NCBI GenBank assembly: GCA_963741135.1
Contig: CAVUHC010000007.1
Span: 828,694 to 892,693, forward strand
Source: Gp6-AA40 sp963741135
GTDB taxonomy: Bacteria; Acidobacteriota; Vicinamibacteria; Vicinamibacterales; UBA2999
Reading direction: 5' to 3'
Length of the DNA stretch: 64,000 nt
Shown: positions 1 to 9,371 of the stretch, one piece after another
Position numbering within the stretch: position 1 is the first letter of the stretch
Layout of the letters: every line of letters begins with the position of its first letter
The notes under the pieces: generated by a model
What the model was told of the DNA's origin: nothing
What the model saw: the letters and a program-made list of their open reading frames with translations, nothing else
The model's database searches: none
Program-made: the position numbers and the translations under genes

Positions 1-1
1 A

Positions 2-172
2 CTGCGCAGCGAGCCGATGTTTCTGTCATCGTCTTACCACGGCGATCCCGGGGCCGAGTATCGTCAGTTCCGGGATCTGGGCGTCGACGGTATCTTCACG
101 GACTTTGCCGATGCCGCGGCCCGCGCGTTGAACTCACCGTCGAGGGGGCCAGCTCAAAACTCTGATCGTTGA
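2..172 (+). CDS. Glycerophosphodiester phosphodiesterase, C-terminal end (partial)
   Basis: The window opens inside this gene; only the last 56 codons are present. The reading frame contains the motif VDGIFTDFADAAARAL near the end, which is the closing strand-helix of the GDPD TIM barrel (the 'DGIfTDfPd' signature). The family hydrolyses glycerophosphodiesters to glycerol-3-phosphate and an alcohol. It fits the phosphorus-related genes that follow, such as phospholipase C and the phytase-like protein. The call rests on this short motif alone. Confidence 0.72.
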   Translation: MRSEPMFLSSSYHGDPGAEYRQFRDLGVDGIFTDFADAAARALNSPSRGPAQNSDR

Positions 173-292
173 GTTCGAGCCTTGCAATAAGGAGGAGCCG
201 TCCGGAGCTCTGCACGTTTGCACCGGATGAGATTGCGAAGGCAGTGGGCATGGCCTCGCGACGCTTCGCACGGCAGTTGCAGACGACAGGGT

Positions 293-481
293 ATGACCAT
301 CAAGAAGCAATTGAGGCAGATTCTCGGGAAAAAGGCGACGCGGCGCATGTACAAGGCAGCACCGTGGGTAGGCGGCGCAATCGCGCTCGCTTCAGTTGGC
401 GGTGCGATGCGGCGGAGGAGTGTCGGAATCGCTGACACGGTCCGCAACGATCCTGCGCGGGACAAGAGCTCTGCCGAATAG
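293..481 (+). CDS. Small basic hypothetical protein with one hydrophobic segment
   Basis: A 62-residue protein starting at an ATG at 293. It has a Lys/Arg-rich N-terminus (residues 1-18), one short hydrophobic stretch (about residues 23-36, rich in Gly and Ala) and a charged tail. I do not recognise a family. The layout suggests a small inner-membrane or membrane-associated protein. It lies between the GDPD end and the next small ORF with no clear operon partner. Confidence 0.45.
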   Translation: MTIKKQLRQILGKKATRRMYKAAPWVGGAIALASVGGAMRRRSVGIADTVRNDPARDKSSAE

Positions 482-498
482 CAGGGCATTGACCTCAA

Positions 499-969
499 GT
501 GGCACTGAATCTCGACACCATCGCCGCGATCAGTCGCGACATCACCGCCGACCATGATCCGCCACTTGAAGTGGTCGGCATCGCGTCGAGTGACGGTGGC
601 TCTGATCGGGTTGAGCTACTCGTCACGATCGTGGGGTGCCATCAGGAACCATGCGTCCTGATGCTCAATCTCACGCGCACGGAAACCTCGCAGTTTGAAC
701 GCGAGTTGAAGGACAAGCTGCGCGAGAAATTCGCCGATCATCGACGTCGGGCGCGAAGAGGACCAGGCAAAGAGTCCGACGAGCAGGCCCCACACGCAGC
801 CGTTCATCAGGCTGACGGCAAGTTCCTTGCTCATGAGTCGCCATGCTGCAGCGCCTTGAATCTGATCGACGGCCAGCGCCCGAATGACGAGCGCCATCGT
901 CTGGTTGCCGGTGTTGCCGCCTATGCTGGCGACGATGGGCATGAGCGCCGCAGCGCGGCCAGCTCCTGA
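499..969 (+). CDS. Hypothetical protein of about 80 residues, then run-on into antisense mgtE
   Basis: The first 80 or so codons read like a real small cytoplasmic protein, with alternating strands and helices and an acidic-basic C-terminal helix rich in Glu, Lys and Arg. From about position 750 the frame runs antisense over mgtE transmembrane codons and stops looking like protein. The gene therefore probably ended near 750 and has been joined to the mgtE fragment by a rearrangement or an assembly join. No family recognised. Confidence 0.4.
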   Translation: MALNLDTIAAISRDITADHDPPLEVVGIASSDGGSDRVELLVTIVGCHQEPCVLMLNLTRTETSQFERELKDKLREKFADHRRRARRGPGKESDEQAPHAAVHQADGKFLAHESPCCSALNLIDGQRPNDERHRLVAGVAAYAGDDGHERRSAASS

Positions 970-1760
970 ATCGTGCTTTCGAACCGGCCGATGACGCGAG
1001 AGGCGACGAACGCGGTCACGAGGTTGATGGCGAGCCACGGCCAGCGATTGCGCGCGCTGTCCCAGGGGGCGGCGAACAAGTCTTCGTCGCCGCTCAGTCC
1101 GGCGCGCTTGAGCGCGCGAAGATTCGACTCGTCGCGCAGGATGTCCATGACCGTATCGACGGTCAGGCGACCTACGAGCTTGCCTCGGTCGTCTACCACG
1201 GGCGCGGACACAAGATCGTAGCGCTCGAACGCCTTGGCCGCGTCGCTCGCATTCTGCCGAGGACCGAAGCTGATGGTGTCGTCGCTCATCGCGCCGACCA
1301 CCGGTGACGACGGGTCCCGGAGCAGCAGCGCCTGCAGAGGTACGGTCCCGCGCAAGCACATGACGCGAGTCGATGACGAACACGCGATCCGTCTGCGGCG
1401 GAAGCTCGCCGCAGCCGCACGGAGGTCAGTGAGCGCCTGCTGGATCGATTGCGTCTCGGCCACGGCGACCCACTCGCGGGTCATGTAATGGCCCACGCAA
1501 TCGTCCTCGTAGAGTATCGAGTTCTCGTAGACGGATCGGTCGCTCGAATCGAGCGCGCGGGATGCCTCGTGCAGGACGTCGGCGGGCACTGACTCCGAGA
1601 CGTACGCGAGGTCCTCCGGGTCGAGCGTCAACAGGAGCCTGACCAGATCCTCGCGTGACGTGGCGTCGACGAGCGACTGTCGAACCACCTCCGAGACCTC
1701 GACGAACACCAGGCCTGCCTGATCGGCGCCGATCTGCGCCCAGACCGTTCCGCGATCCTC
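748..1760 (-). pseudogene. mgtE: MgtE magnesium transporter fragment, truncated at both ends and frameshifted
   Basis: Reading on the minus strand gives the end of the MgtE N domain, both CBS motifs (MTREWVAVAE, then APVVDDRGKLVGRLTVD) and the first three transmembrane helices. These include the channel signature PIVASIGGNTGNQTM and the helix GLLVGLFAW. The first 100 or more residues are missing, as are the last two membrane helices. There are compensating shifts around 1350-1385 (wrong-frame residues between FRRR and GTVPLQALLL) and one shift near 960. MgtE is a Mg2+-gated Mg2+ channel; this copy cannot be complete. Its 5' side is fused in frame to the phospholipase gene and its 3' side abuts an opposite-strand ORF. 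Confidence 0.8.
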
Positions 1761-3230
1761 GACGGGTACCTCGTCGGGATGCCGCACCAAGTCGCGGGGC
1801 TTGAAGGCATCGGTACTTGGCAGGATGAGGCGTGGCGAGGCGTTCGGCGTCTTGAAATCGAACGCGCTGGTGAGATCTCCGGCGACCGCACGCCGCCAGG
1901 GCGTGATGTTGGATTCGATCAAGTCCAGGTGATGGTGGGCGAAGCGCTCCTCCAGGAAGCGGATCAGCGACGTGTGGTCGAAGAGCTCCGAGTTGACCCA
2001 GCCGCCTTTGCTCCACGGCGAGACGACCAGCATCGGAACCCGCACACCAAGCCCGTAGGGGCCGCTCGCGTGGCCAGTGTCACCCGGGAAGACTTCGTTG
2101 GTGGTTTCGACGGTTGACAGGCCTTGTGCACGGGACTGCGGCGGGGTTGGTGGAACCAGGTGATCGAAGAAACCACCTTCCTCGTCGTAGGTGATGAACA
2201 GGGCCGTCTTGCTCCAGACCGCCGGATTCGAGGTCAGGATGTCAATGACCTGCGAGACGTACCACGCGCCATAGTCCGGTGCGTGGTTCGGGTGTTCGCT
2301 ATATGCCTCGGGGGCGACAATCCAGGACACCTGCGGCAGTCTGTTGTGCCGCACATCCTCCCGGAGGATGTCCATCAGTCTGTCCGGCTCGCGGTTTTGC
2401 GCGAGGATGTTTGTGCCGGTCCGGGCTCTGTCGGCCAGCGGAGTTCCGTTCAGCGCGAACTGATACTGATGGAAATAGAGGAGCGAGTTGTCCCCGTAGT
2501 TGCCGATGTACGGGTCGTCGGTCCAGCCCCAGAAGCCAGCCGCATCCAGGCCGACGCCAACATCCTGATAGATTTTCCACGTGATGCCGGCCCTCTGGAG
2601 GCGCTCAGGATAGGTTGACCAGTCGTAGCCTGCTTCGGCGTTCGTGATGACGGGGCCGCCTCCGGCACCGTCGTTGCCGACCCAGCCCGTCCACATATGG
2701 TAGCGATTAGGATCGGTCGGCCCCATCAGCGAGCAATGATAGTTGTCACAGATGGTGAAGGCATCCGCCAGCGCAAACGGGTACGGGAGGTCCTTGCGAG
2801 TGTGATAGGTCATCGTCGTCACACCCTTGTTCGGCACCCATCGATCGTAGTTGCCCGCATTCCAGGCGGCATGGGTGTCGGCCCAGCCGTGGGGTGGGTC
2901 CGGCAGGAACGTCATGCCGAGGTCGTCTACGTTCGGACGGAACGGTAGAAGATAGCCGGCGCCGTTGGGTTGATGCCACACGGATCGTCCGGACGGCAGT
3001 TTCACGGCGCGCGGATCGGCAAAGCCACGAACGCCGCGCATCGTGCCGAAGTAGTGGTCGAACGATCGATTCTCCTGCATCAGAAAGACTATGTGCTCGA
3101 CATCAGCGATGGTCCCGGTACGGTTGTGCGCGGGGATCTCGAGCGCGCGACTGAAGTCCAGCGGTAGCGCGGCGGCCACTGCCGGGGTTCCCATCAATTT
3201 GAGGAATGTGCGACGGTCGGTCGTGTTCAT
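921..3230 (-). CDS. Tat-exported phospholipase C / acid phosphatase family phosphoesterase, fused in frame to mgtE sequence
   Basis: Residues 1-31 are a Tat signal (DRRTFLKL followed by an Ala-rich core). The phosphoesterase domain follows, with the family motif ENRSFDHYFG near residue 53, the DPNRYHMWTG block, and FITYDEEGGFFDH in the second half. PLC similarity ends near residue 480 (about position 1790) at RHPDEVPVED; from there the frame encodes MgtE. Family members cleave phosphate head groups or phosphomonoesters outside the cytoplasm. The PLC catalytic part looks complete, but its usual C-terminal tail is replaced. It is the head of a phosphorus-scavenging block. Start chosen at the ATG at 3230, just before the Tat motif, with GAGAGG upstream. 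Confidence 0.85.
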   Translation of the reverse strand: MNTTDRRTFLKLMGTPAVAAALPLDFSRALEIPAHNRTGTIADVEHIVFLMQENRSFDHYFGTMRGVRGFADPRAVKLPSGRSVWHQPNGAGYLLPFRPNVDDLGMTFLPDPPHGWADTHAAWNAGNYDRWVPNKGVTTMTYHTRKDLPYPFALADAFTICDNYHCSLMGPTDPNRYHMWTGWVGNDGAGGGPVITNAEAGYDWSTYPERLQRAGITWKIYQDVGVGLDAAGFWGWTDDPYIGNYGDNSLLYFHQYQFALNGTPLADRARTGTNILAQNREPDRLMDILREDVRHNRLPQVSWIVAPEAYSEHPNHAPDYGAWYVSQVIDILTSNPAVWSKTALFITYDEEGGFFDHLVPPTPPQSRAQGLSTVETTNEVFPGDTGHASGPYGLGVRVPMLVVSPWSKGGWVNSELFDHTSLIRFLEERFAHHHLDLIESNITPWRRAVAGDLTSAFDFKTPNASPRLILPSTDAFKPRDLVRHPDEVPVEDRGTVWAQIGADQAGLVFVEVSEVVRQSLVDATSREDLVRLLLTLDPEDLAYVSESVPADVLHEASRALDSSDRSVYENSILYEDDCVGHYMTREWVAVAETQSIQQALTDLRAAAASFRRRRIACSSSTRVMCLRGTVPLQALLLRDPSSPVVGAMSDDTISFGPRQNASDAAKAFERYDLVSAPVVDDRGKLVGRLTVDTVMDILRDESNLRALKRAGLSGDEDLFAAPWDSARNRWPWLAINLVTAFVASRVIGRFESTIQELAALRRSCPSSPA

Positions 3231-3494
3231 GACAGGTGCCTCTCAGTTAGTCTTTGCTCAAAGACAGGACCGGGGCACGCTATCAACCGAATGTCTATTC
3301 GATGTGTCGAGCGTTCAATGATTGAGTAAACACACTTGCGCCTTCTCAGTACGCGCATGCGCCCGCGTTGTCAATCTTTTGCATTCGCCTTTACGTCTTC
3401 GATGCCGCACCGTCGCTCTAGGGTCACAGTCGCTTCTTACCATCCATTCAAAGAACTGCCTGAGGTCTACCGGACCACATGACGGAGGTTTGAC

Positions 3495-4763
3495 GTGAAG
3501 AGACCATTGATCAGTTTGTTCTGCGTCGCGGCGTTCTGTTGCGGCGTTTGCCTTCCCGCGGTCGCGCAAACGCTCGAGGGCTTTGCGAAGCTGCCAGCTG
3601 ACACCTATGCCCAGGGCCCGACATCAGGAAATCTCATTCTTCCCGCCAACGGCCGAGTGCCTCCGTTCGACGGCAAACAGCCCGTGCAAGGCGTGTCATC
3701 CGTGTTGCCGGGACGGGACGGAGACTTCTGGGTCATGCCCGACAACGGGTTCGGCGCGAAAGAAAACTCGCCGGATTTCGTGCTGCGCGTCTACCGTATC
3801 GATCCGCATTTCAAGACGAAGTCCGGCGGGCCGGGAACCATCGACGTTGAGGACTTCATCTCGCTGCATGATCCGAATCACAAGATCGGTTTTCCACTGG
3901 TCGCGGACGGGGCCGTGTACCCCGGCAGCGCCATTCCCGTCGATCACGCTATCCGCAACCGACGGCTGTTGACGGGCGGTGACTTCGACATCGAGTCAGT
4001 GCGCGTGGATCGTGATGGGACGCTCTGGTTCGGCGACGAGTTCGGGCCGTTTCTTCTCCACACCAATCGGTTCGGGCGGTTGCTGGATCCGCCGTTTCCG
4101 CTGCCTGGCGTGAAGTCGCCGCAGAACCCGTTCCTGGCCGGGGGCACGCCGAACCTTCCACGAAGCAAAGGCTTCGAAGGGATGGCGGTCAACTGCAGCG
4201 GGACGAGACTCTATCCGATGCTGGAGGGGCCACTGACAACGGACACCGATCAACAGCGTCTCACCATCTACGAATTCAACACAAAAGCCGGTCACTACAC
4301 CGCGAACAGATGGTTCTACAGGATGGAAGCCCTCGGCAATTCGATCGGGGACCTTACCCGTGTAGGCGAGCGGACGTTCCTCGTCATCGAACGCGACAAC
4401 AACGAGGGCCCTGCGGCTCTCTTCAAGAAGATTTTTCTCGTCGACTTCGACAACGTCGACGGCACAGGTCTGCTCGTCAAGCAGGAAGTCGCCGATCTGC
4501 TGAATATCAAGGACCCGAACCATCTCGGCGGACCCGGCGCGATCTTCCGGTTCCCGTTTCAGACAATCGAAGCCGTCATTCCACTGGACCGTCGTCGACT
4601 CGGCGTGCTGAACGACAACAACTATCCGTTCAGCGCCGGCCGTGTTGCAGGGCAGCCGGATCCGGATGAATTCATCATCATCAGATTGGACAGGTCTCTC
4701 CCAAGCCTCGAGTGTGGCGACGACGACCATGGTCATCGACGCGACGACGATCGGAGCCACTGA
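3495..4763 (+). CDS. Secreted phytase-like esterase (esterase-like activity of phytase family)
   Basis: A 422-residue protein starting at GTG (3495) with GGAGG eleven bases upstream. Residues 1-24 are a signal peptide ending in VAQ. The body has the repeated features of the phytase-like beta-propeller family: VSSVLPGRDGDFWVMPDNGFG, DIESVRVDRDGTLWFGDEFGPF, GFEGMAV and LNDNNYPF. Members are secreted and are predicted to act on phosphate esters, but few have been assayed, so the substrate is unproven. The gene is divergent from the phospholipase gene, with a 264-base shared upstream region. The C-terminal tail is His/Asp rich. Confidence 0.85.
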   Translation: MKRPLISLFCVAAFCCGVCLPAVAQTLEGFAKLPADTYAQGPTSGNLILPANGRVPPFDGKQPVQGVSSVLPGRDGDFWVMPDNGFGAKENSPDFVLRVYRIDPHFKTKSGGPGTIDVEDFISLHDPNHKIGFPLVADGAVYPGSAIPVDHAIRNRRLLTGGDFDIESVRVDRDGTLWFGDEFGPFLLHTNRFGRLLDPPFPLPGVKSPQNPFLAGGTPNLPRSKGFEGMAVNCSGTRLYPMLEGPLTTDTDQQRLTIYEFNTKAGHYTANRWFYRMEALGNSIGDLTRVGERTFLVIERDNNEGPAALFKKIFLVDFDNVDGTGLLVKQEVADLLNIKDPNHLGGPGAIFRFPFQTIEAVIPLDRRRLGVLNDNNYPFSAGRVAGQPDPDEFIIIRLDRSLPSLECGDDDHGHRRDDDRSH

Positions 4764-4828
4764 ATCCGCTTCTTCGAGAGCGGGTGGGCGGCGGGGCACA
4801 GAGCAGTCGAGTCTAGTAGCGAAAACCG

Positions 4829-5371
4829 TCAACTCGGCTTCCCGGTGTCTGCGTCAGCGATCAGTTTCAGGGCCGCTGCGGCGTCTCCCCACCCTGTGAC
4901 TCGAACGTCCTTTCCCTCAAGCGCCGTCGCGATCGCGGTCAACTCCTCGAGTTCCGCGCGCACGCGGGAGGGGAGGGCGTCGACGGTCGTGAAATCCCGT
5001 TCGCGGCCGGCCGCCTCGGGTATGGCGAGGATACGATCGTTGCGAATCCGCTCGGACGGATCGTGATTCACACGGTTCTGCTCGATGTACATGACCCCAA
5101 GAGCGCGGCACGGCAGCACGACGCCGGGGTATGACGCGACATCCCACAGCACCAGCGCGTCGAGCGGATCGCCGTCTGCTCCCAGCGTCGACGGCACGAA
5201 GCCCCAGTCAAACGGGTAGGTCACCCCGAGCACGAGTGGCCGCGACACCGACATCGCATTCCATCGAGGGTCGTATTTCAGCTTGACGCCCGATCCGCGC
5301 GGCGATTCGACCACGACGTGGAAGACTCCGGGTCCGCCGAATGCGGGAATGGTGAGCAGGTTCATGTCCAC
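4829..5371 (-). CDS. ppa: Inorganic pyrophosphatase (family I)
   Basis: A 180-residue protein, the usual size for a soluble family I pyrophosphatase. It carries the signature DGDPLDALVL, whose aspartates bind the metals, and the lead-in YPFDWGFVPST. It hydrolyses pyrophosphate to two phosphates in the cytoplasm and pulls biosynthetic reactions forward. It is convergent with the phytase-like gene, lies downstream of the ppx gene on the same strand (69 bases apart) and probably shares its transcript. Confidence 0.93.
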   Translation of the reverse strand: MDMNLLTIPAFGGPGVFHVVVESPRGSGVKLKYDPRWNAMSVSRPLVLGVTYPFDWGFVPSTLGADGDPLDALVLWDVASYPGVVLPCRALGVMYIEQNRVNHDPSERIRNDRILAIPEAAGRERDFTTVDALPSRVRAELEELTAIATALEGKDVRVTGWGDAAAALKLIADADTGKPS

Positions 5372-5439
5372 ACGATAACCTGCGGGCGTCCATTCACGGC
5401 TTCAGGTCCGGGGAAGGAACACTTTCGTTACACCGCTTT

Positions 5440-6963
5440 TTAGATGTGATGCCTGATGATCAGTGCTCGGCCGAAGACGCGCTCGAAGCGGTCGTCAAGA
5501 TCCTTTGCGAGCCAGGACGGCAGCAACGGCACTGACAGCGTCACGTTGCGGCCGACTTCGCAGTCGACCGCGATACGGCGGCCACGCGGGCACCTCGCCT
5601 CGATCTCGTCGGCCAGCGCAAGGATGATCGCGGCGCGATCCAGCAGCCCACTCTTGAATGCATCGCGGACCGACGTGAGCGACAGAACGTCCGCATGGCG
5701 GTCGCCCGCCCGCCGCACCACGGCTGACACGAGCGCAAGCTCGTCATGGGCGAAGCCGTTGAGCTCTGTGCTCAGCAGGGTGCTGGCCACGTGCTCGTGT
5801 CTGTTCAGCACGTCGAGGCTCCGTCCGATGTCGAGGACGCGGGCGGCGTGATCAATCGCCATCGCAACGCTGACAGGCGCGCGCGGTTCGAGCGCACGCT
5901 GGAGCGCGGCGGCCACTCCACGCCGGCGCGACGCCGCCTCAGGCCTCCATCCGTCGAACCGCGAGACGAGGGACGACAACGACGCCTCTTTGACAGTCTC
6001 AGGGGATCCGACGGCCATCTTCAGAAATCGGAGCGCGATGCCCTCACGCACGCCCTGCCCCGAGACCAGGATGTGTTTGGCACGCACGAACTCCGCCAGC
6101 GTCTGAATCGCGACTGCGCCGCCGACAATTGAGTCAGCTCGCTCCGAGCTGAGTCCGGGAATGTCGTCGCGCCGTTTCTCCCTCGTCGTCGCGAGGCGCT
6201 CGACGATCTCCCCGAGCCGATCGACCGACAGCTCGTACCCATGTAACCTGCCGATTGGATACCGTCGCGTCTGCCGGTCCACTTTCGCCAGATTCCGCAG
6301 CGTGCCTCCGGTGCCAACCAGACGATCGCCCGAAGCCATGCGACCCACGCCAGCCTTTGCCAGGCGGCTCTGGATGTGCTCGCGCAGGCGCCGGAGCTCT
6401 CTGCCGGTGGGAGGATCGGATTCGAGGAACTTCTCGCTCAGTCGAAGCGCGCCGATCGGCAGACTCACGGCTTCAACCAGCCGCCGGCGCGCGAATCGAA
6501 TGACCTGCATGCTGCCGCCGCCAAGGTCGAAGAGGACGCCGTTCGAAACCGAGAGGCCTCTCACGGCACCGACGAAACCGTAGCGCGCTTCTGCGAGCGC
6601 TCCAATAGTCTCGATTCGAATCCCCAGCTCACGCTGGACGCGCTGTGCGAACAATCCGCCGTTGGTCGCATCGCGCATTGCAGCAGTGGCCACCGCGACG
6701 ATGCGCTTCGCTCCGACGCCCGTCGCGATAGCCTGAAAATCTCGAAGCGCCTCCATCGTGCGCGCCATCGTGGCTTCGCTCAGCTGTGCGCGTGCATCGA
6801 CGTCCTGGACGAGCCGCAGGGGGGCGCGCGAGCCGGCCAGGAGACGCAGATGGCTCGACGCGTCGCGCTCGAACACCATTACCCGGCCTGAATTCGAACC
6901 AAGATCGATGACGGCTACTGGATCGCTGCGAGATGTGCCGGGTCGCTCAGGCATGCCCGGCAC
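5440..6963 (-). CDS. ppx: Ppx/GppA exopolyphosphatase / guanosine pentaphosphatase
   Basis: A 507-residue protein with the actin-like fold: phosphate-1 motif AVIDLGSNSGRVMVFE at residues 17-32, phosphate-2 motif LFDLGGGSMQVI near 144, and GTGGTLRNLAK. A C-terminal HD-type helical domain follows (about 310-507, with DHAARVLDIGRSLDVLNRHEH). Members remove terminal phosphate from polyphosphate or from pppGpp. Sequence alone does not separate the two, but nearby PPK2 and pyrophosphatase favour a polyphosphate role. Confidence 0.9.
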   Translation of the reverse strand: MPGMPERPGTSRSDPVAVIDLGSNSGRVMVFERDASSHLRLLAGSRAPLRLVQDVDARAQLSEATMARTMEALRDFQAIATGVGAKRIVAVATAAMRDATNGGLFAQRVQRELGIRIETIGALAEARYGFVGAVRGLSVSNGVLFDLGGGSMQVIRFARRRLVEAVSLPIGALRLSEKFLESDPPTGRELRRLREHIQSRLAKAGVGRMASGDRLVGTGGTLRNLAKVDRQTRRYPIGRLHGYELSVDRLGEIVERLATTREKRRDDIPGLSSERADSIVGGAVAIQTLAEFVRAKHILVSGQGVREGIALRFLKMAVGSPETVKEASLSSLVSRFDGWRPEAASRRRGVAAALQRALEPRAPVSVAMAIDHAARVLDIGRSLDVLNRHEHVASTLLSTELNGFAHDELALVSAVVRRAGDRHADVLSLTSVRDAFKSGLLDRAAIILALADEIEARCPRGRRIAVDCEVGRNVTLSVPLLPSWLAKDLDDRFERVFGRALIIRHHI

Positions 6964-7100
6964 TATATCAAGGGCGCATCACTCCCGGTCCAGGTGAAGG
7001 GCCACAGTGCGGAGACAGCAGAAAGCAGCTCCGCACGGATGATACGATCGATAGAAGTTCCCCTTCACCACACCCAAGGACCGCGTCGCCTCAGGCACCG

Positions 7101-9371
7101 ATGGGACGTGGTTGCACAGCACGTATGAGAACGTCCACGCCGCAACAGCCCGCCTCGGCGGTCGTCATTGCCATGACGTGCGCTGCTGCGTCCACAGCGC
7201 AGTTCATTGCCGGCAAAGCCACACGCGACGCGCTGTTTCTCCAGCAATTCAACGTCACATCGCTGCCGGCGATGGTTGTGGCAACCTCGGTCGTATCGAT
7301 CGGTCTCGTCATCCTCAGCTCGAAGTGTCTACGCCGGGTGGCACCGACGACGTTCGTACCTCTGACGTTTGCCGTGAGCGCCCTTCTGCTGATGGCCGAG
7401 TGGGCACTTGTCTCAGCCGCCCCACGCCTAGCGGCCGCCATCATCTACCTGCAGGTCTCCGGTGTGGGTCCGATCCTCGGGTCGGGATTCTGGCTCGTCG
7501 CAAGCGAGCGGTTCGATCCGCGTACTGCCAAGCGCCGCTTCGGACAGATCGCCGGCGCCGGCACGGCCGGTGGCCTGCTGGGCGGCATCTCGGCCGAACG
7601 AGTGGCCGCGCTTTTTGGACTCGCCGCGACTCTCCCCATGCTCGCGTGTCTGAGTCTGTTCTGTGCGTGGCAGGTTCGGAAGCTTGGCACCTCGGTAGCT
7701 CCGGCCAGGGGCTCGAGTCCAGAGCCATCGCCCGAGCTGTCCGCCGCACCGGCGCGGTCGGGTCTCCGGGTGCTTGCTGACGCGCCGTATCTGCGCGAGC
7801 TTGCTGTTCTCGTGTTCCTCGGCACACTCGGTTCCGCGCTGATTGACTACGTGCTCAAGGTGGAAGCTGTCTCGGCATTCGGGCGTGGAGAAAGCCTGCT
7901 GCGCTTTTTCGCGGCGTACTACGCCGGAACCAGTCTCATCACCTTTCTGCTGCAGACCTTGTCGAGCCGCGCGGCCCTTGAACGATTCGGCTTGGCGGCA
8001 GTCGCGGCGACGCCGTCGGTTGCGCTCCTTGCGGGAGGGCTCGGTAGCCTTGTCTGGCCTGGACTGCAGAGCATCATAGTTGCGCGAGCGGGTGAGGCCG
8101 TCTTCCGAGGCTCCCTGTTCCGCTCGGGGTACGAGCTGTTCTACACGCCGATACCGGTGGCGGAGAAGCGCGCCGCCAAATCCCTGATCGACGTCGGTGT
8201 CGATCGTCTCGGCGACGCGTTTGGTGCCGGCGCGCTGCAGATGATGCTCATGCTCACGCCGGCACGGCAGCCTGCGGCCATTCTGATGGCCGCCTCCGCG
8301 TGCGCGCTCGTCGCGATGTTCGTCGCGCGCCGGCTCAATCATGGCTACATCCAGACACTGGAGCGCAGTCTGCGACACCGCGCCGTGGAACTCGACCTCT
8401 CCGATGTCGAGGACTTGACGACTCGCACCATCATGCTTCGGACGTTGCACGGAGGGGCGGGCACAAGCACGGGAGGACGTCAGCCCGCGGCGGCCGGGCC
8501 CCAGACGAACGCTCTCGTGATTCCCGCGCCTCCGGATCCGGAGATTCAAGGAGCTGTGGTGCTGCGTTCCCGCGACCAGGGCCGCATCGAGGCCCTTTTG
8601 CGTCGTGAGGAAGCACTGCCCGCATCGTTCGTGTCTTACGTCATTCCCCTGCTCGCGTGGGACGCCGTCTCGCGTGATGCGATCCACGCGCTGCAGAAGG
8701 TAGCCGAAGAGCACGTCGGAGAGCTGATTGACGCGCTGATCGATCCCAATCAACCGTTTGCGGTCCGGCGGCGGCTGGCCAGGGTCTTCTCTGTGTGTGT
8801 CTCACAGCGGGCGGCAGACGGCCTGATACTCGGGCTCGATGACCAGCGGTTCGAGGTTCGCTTCCAGTGCGGCCGGTCGCTGGCATCAATTCTCGAAAGG
8901 AACGCACGAATCCGAGTCGACCCCGAGCGCGTCTATGATGCAGTGCTACGGGAGGTTGCTGTCGGCCGAACCGTTTGGCAGAGCCACGGATTACTGGACC
9001 GCCTGGAGGCACCCGAAGGACGGTCCTTCGTGGATGAGTTCGTCAAGGACAGGACAAACCAGGGACTGGCGCACGTCTTTACGTTATTGTCCCTCGTCCT
9101 TCCGAGAGAGCCGCTGCTGATCGCATATCGCGGTCTTCACACCGACGATCCGGGCTTGAAGGGCACGGCGCTCGAATACCTCGAAGGCGTGGTGCCTGCC
9201 CAGATTCGCGAGCGCCTATGGCCGTTTCTCGAGGATGAGCGTCCAGCGTCGCGCGTCGTCCGGCCGCGGCACGAGATACTCGCGGATCTTTTGCGCTCGC
9301 ATCCGTCGATCGAGCTGAACCTCGAAGAGCTGAAACGGCGCGCCAGCAAGGAACCGTGGCAGACCACATGA
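7101..9371 (+). CDS. Nucleotide-carrier-like (NTT/Npt1-2) membrane protein with C-terminal helical repeat domain
   Basis: About 756 residues. The first 410 or so hold ten to twelve hydrophobic segments. The motif AGKATRDALFLQQF, the helix pair around GPILGSGFWLVASERFDPRTAKRRFG and EKRAAKSLIDVGVDRLGD resemble the ADP/ATP translocase-like family. Residues from about 430 on are soluble and helical, of HEAT-repeat type (VRRRLARVFSVC and FEVRFQCGRSLA segments). The open frame extends upstream to 6933, but that would overlap the divergent ppx start, so I prefer the ATG at 7101. The stop overlaps the next kinase start (ATGA), implying translational coupling. Transport substrate unknown; in free-living bacteria the family may not exchange ATP. 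Confidence 0.72.
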   Translation: MGRGCTARMRTSTPQQPASAVVIAMTCAAASTAQFIAGKATRDALFLQQFNVTSLPAMVVATSVVSIGLVILSSKCLRRVAPTTFVPLTFAVSALLLMAEWALVSAAPRLAAAIIYLQVSGVGPILGSGFWLVASERFDPRTAKRRFGQIAGAGTAGGLLGGISAERVAALFGLAATLPMLACLSLFCAWQVRKLGTSVAPARGSSPEPSPELSAAPARSGLRVLADAPYLRELAVLVFLGTLGSALIDYVLKVEAVSAFGRGESLLRFFAAYYAGTSLITFLLQTLSSRAALERFGLAAVAATPSVALLAGGLGSLVWPGLQSIIVARAGEAVFRGSLFRSGYELFYTPIPVAEKRAAKSLIDVGVDRLGDAFGAGALQMMLMLTPARQPAAILMAASACALVAMFVARRLNHGYIQTLERSLRHRAVELDLSDVEDLTTRTIMLRTLHGGAGTSTGGRQPAAAGPQTNALVIPAPPDPEIQGAVVLRSRDQGRIEALLRREEALPASFVSYVIPLLAWDAVSRDAIHALQKVAEEHVGELIDALIDPNQPFAVRRRLARVFSVCVSQRAADGLILGLDDQRFEVRFQCGRSLASILERNARIRVDPERVYDAVLREVAVGRTVWQSHGLLDRLEAPEGRSFVDEFVKDRTNQGLAHVFTLLSLVLPREPLLIAYRGLHTDDPGLKGTALEYLEGVVPAQIRERLWPFLEDERPASRVVRPRHEILADLLRSHPSIELNLEELKRRASKEPWQTT

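Noticed and set aside
7428..8753. Long minus-strand ORF of 441 codons
   Set aside because: Lies fully antisense to the carrier-like gene; composition is Arg/Gln rich and shows no family pattern.
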